From JALORV01 sp035498175 (lineage in GTDB: Bacteria > Pseudomonadota > Gammaproteobacteria > Burkholderiales > Burkholderiaceae_F): a DNA stretch of 64,000 nucleotides. Under the pieces are notes generated by a model. The model had not been told where the DNA came from. It searched no databases and saw only the letters and a program-made list of their open reading frames with translations. Location: assembly GCA_035498175.1 (NCBI GenBank), contig DATKAJ010000046.1, positions 1 to 64,000 on the forward strand. Reading direction: 5' to 3'. Positions 62,551-64,000 of the stretch are shown piece after piece; the stretch's first letter is position 1; each line of letters opens with the position of its first letter. The position numbers and the translations under genes were made by a program.

Positions 62551-63163
62551 CAAGAGCGACAAGGGCAATCCGCTCGATCGCCTGACCCGGCCCGGCGGGC
62601 CGCAACTGGCCGACGACGAGTCGATCCCGGTGCTCACGGAGCGATTGACGCTGCCTTCGCTCGACCTCGACATCTCGCTGCCGAAGCCGCCGCCTCCGGT
62701 CGCGGCACCGGCCCTACTTCCGCCCGCAGTTTCGGCTCCTGCGCCCCGCGCGGCACCGCCTCCGCCAGTCGCGAATACGCCGCCGGCCGCGGTGGCCCAA
62801 GCGCTGACGCCCGCTGCGACGCCCGCCACAAGCGCGAGCGTCGGCGCGGCCACGGTGCGCGCTCCATCGCCGCGGCCCGCGGCGGCCGCGGTGCCGACCT
62901 ACAGTTCCACTTCCGCCGGTGGCCCGCCCGAGGTCGACTGGCCGCGGATCGAGGCTGCGCTGCGAGACGCGGTGCTGCGCGAACTGCAGCCCGCGCTTGC
63001 CGACGAAGTTGCGCGCGTGCTGCGCGAGCGCCTGCGACCCGCAGTGGACCGCGCACTCGTCGCGCTGACTGCGGAACTGCGGCAGGCGCTCGACGCGCGA
63101 CTGCGCGAGGCGCTCGCGCGCGCAGTCGCCGCTGAAGTCGAGCGTCTGAGAAGCCCCAGCTAG
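62543..63163 (+). CDS. Ala/Pro-rich protein with C-terminal coiled coil
   Basis: A 206-residue protein of low complexity: residues 45-130 are mostly Ala and Pro. The last 70 residues form an amphipathic, Arg-rich helix (AALRDAVLRELQPALADEVA, LRERLRPAVDRALVAL). The N-terminal LPSLDLDISLP motif may be a short binding peptide. Similar proteins occur between holC and valS in related genomes, but no function is known to me. It overlaps holC. Confidence 0.65.
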   Translation: MSDKSDKGNPLDRLTRPGGPQLADDESIPVLTERLTLPSLDLDISLPKPPPPVAAPALLPPAVSAPAPRAAPPPPVANTPPAAVAQALTPAATPATSASVGAATVRAPSPRPAAAAVPTYSSTSAGGPPEVDWPRIEAALRDAVLRELQPALADEVARVLRERLRPAVDRALVALTAELRQALDARLREALARAVAAEVERLRSPS

Positions 63164-63222
63164 CCGCGCCCGCACAGCGCGGCCGCGTCGGCGGGACACG
63201 GTGGCCGCCGGGCGCGGCCACG

Positions 63223-63228
63223 TAAAAT
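63223..63228 (+). promoter_or_regulatory. Possible -10 element for valS
   Basis: TAAAAT lies 49 bp before the valS start in the 113-bp gap after the preceding gene; no clear -35 is seen. Confidence 0.35.
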
Positions 63229-63276
63229 TCGCCCTCCGCTCCAATCCCCCGACGGCCGGCCCGCGCCGGCAGCGCA

Positions 63277-64000
63277 ATGAACGACACGGCACCCACCCCG
63301 ACCACGCTCGCGAAGAGCTTCGAACCCGCCGCGATCGAGGCGCGCTGGACACCGGTGTGGGAGGCGCGCGGCTACTTCAACGCCGGCCTCGATCCGGCGA
63401 AACCCGCGTTTTCGATCCAGCTGCCACCGCCGAACGTGACCGGCCTGCTGCACATGGGGCACGGCTTCAACCACACGATCATGGACGCGCTGACCCGCTA
63501 TCACCGCATGGCGGGCTTCAACACGCTGTGGCTGCCGGGTACTGACCACGCGGGCATCGCCACGCAGATCGTGGTCGAGCGCCAGCTCGAAGCCAACGGC
63601 ATCGACCGCCGCACGATGGGCCGCGAGGCCTTCATCCGCCAGGTGTGGGACTGGAAGGAGTATTCGGGCGGCACGATCCTGAACCAGATGCGCCGGCTCG
63701 GGGATTCAGTCGACTGGGGCCGCACGTATTTCACGATGGACGACAGGCTGTCGCAGGTCGTCACCGAAACGTTCGTGCAGCTCTACGAGCAGGGGCTTAT
63801 CTACCGCGGCAAGCGCCTCGTCAACTGGGACCCGAAGCTGCAGACCGCCGTGTCGGACCTCGAGGTCGAGACCGAGGAAGAGGACGGCAGGCTGTGGGAG
63901 CTGCGCTATCCCGGCGCCGACGGCGGCGCGGGCGTCGTCGTCGCGACGACACGTCCGGAGACAATGCTTGGCGACGTCGCGGTCGCGGTGCATCCCGAGG
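63277..64000 (+). CDS. valS: Valyl-tRNA synthetase, N-terminal part
   Basis: The first 241 codons of a class Ia synthetase; the gene continues past the right edge. It begins with LAKSFEPAAIEARW. The HIGH-type motif is in PPPNVTGLLHMGHGFNHTIMD, followed by TLWLPGTDHAGIATQ. The sequence reaches the start of the editing domain (VVVATTRPETMLGDVAVAVHP). holC before valS is a conserved pairing. Confidence 0.97.
   Translation, partial: MNDTAPTPTTLAKSFEPAAIEARWTPVWEARGYFNAGLDPAKPAFSIQLPPPNVTGLLHMGHGFNHTIMDALTRYHRMAGFNTLWLPGTDHAGIATQIVVERQLEANGIDRRTMGREAFIRQVWDWKEYSGGTILNQMRRLGDSVDWGRTYFTMDDRLSQVVTETFVQLYEQGLIYRGKRLVNWDPKLQTAVSDLEVETEEEDGRLWELRYPGADGGAGVVVATTRPETMLGDVAVAVHPE

Noticed and set aside
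60553..62853. A 766-codon frame antisense to pepA and holC
   Set aside because: Shadow of well-conserved genes; composition is not protein-like.

Overview
The window is high-GC, gene-dense DNA from a betaproteobacterium, most likely of the Burkholderiales. This rests on gene order and on small lineage-typical families: mrp-metG back to back, leuS-lptE-holA-proA, lptGF divergent from pepA-holC-valS, a DUF3460 gene before scpA, a DUF2782-type protein before thrB, and a BPSS1780-type membrane protein. No genus is claimed. No insertion sequence, integrase or CRISPR array was seen.

Layout. 0-4.4 kb: a periplasmic redox group with the N-terminus of a probable PQQ-dependent dehydrogenase, an ankyrin protein, cytochrome b561, a di-haem peroxidase, a Sel1 protein and a YVTN beta-propeller protein. 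4.4-9.6 kb: a DUF1810 protein, a frameshifted MaoC-type hydratase, lactate permease, a methyltransferase and Mrp/ApbC. 9.8-19.6 kb: metG, then a seven-gene block with a ribbon-helix-helix protein and six subunits related to hydrogenase-4 (HyfB, C, E, F, G, I). Its large subunit has lost all four nickel-iron cysteines, so it is a hydrogenase-related complex and not a hydrogenase. 19.6-21.2 kb: DUF3460, scpA, DUF4019. 21.6-24.6 kb: molybdate transporter modABC with a modE-type regulator as last gene. 24.7-30.5 kb: polA, a LOG-family protein, a DUF2782-type protein, thrB and a membrane protein.

30.5-35.2 kb is less GC-rich accessory DNA: a TIR-domain protein, a short secreted protein, a prolyl oligopeptidase and another secreted protein. 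35.3-44.2 kb returns to core genes: uvrD, leuS, lptE, holA, proA, hemJ and a thioredoxin-fold isomerase.

44.2-49.5 kb is the most unusual part. A Cys-containing protein built of two copies of one motif overlaps a DUF692 (MNIO) oxidase fused to an extra C-terminal domain. They are flanked by a radical SAM/SPASM gene with a 131-residue partner and by a broken IPT/TIG-domain gene. This looks like an uncharacterised peptide-modification (RiPP-like) cassette. It sits, with a decayed carbonic anhydrase gene, on the 3' side of a tRNA-Ala(CGC).

49.6-64 kb is core again: an alpha/beta hydrolase, a panE-like reductase, a CysB-type regulator, B12-dependent ribonucleotide reductase, another hydrolase, an MFS transporter, a DUF1059 protein, lptG, lptF, pepA, holC, an Ala/Pro-rich protein and the start of valS.
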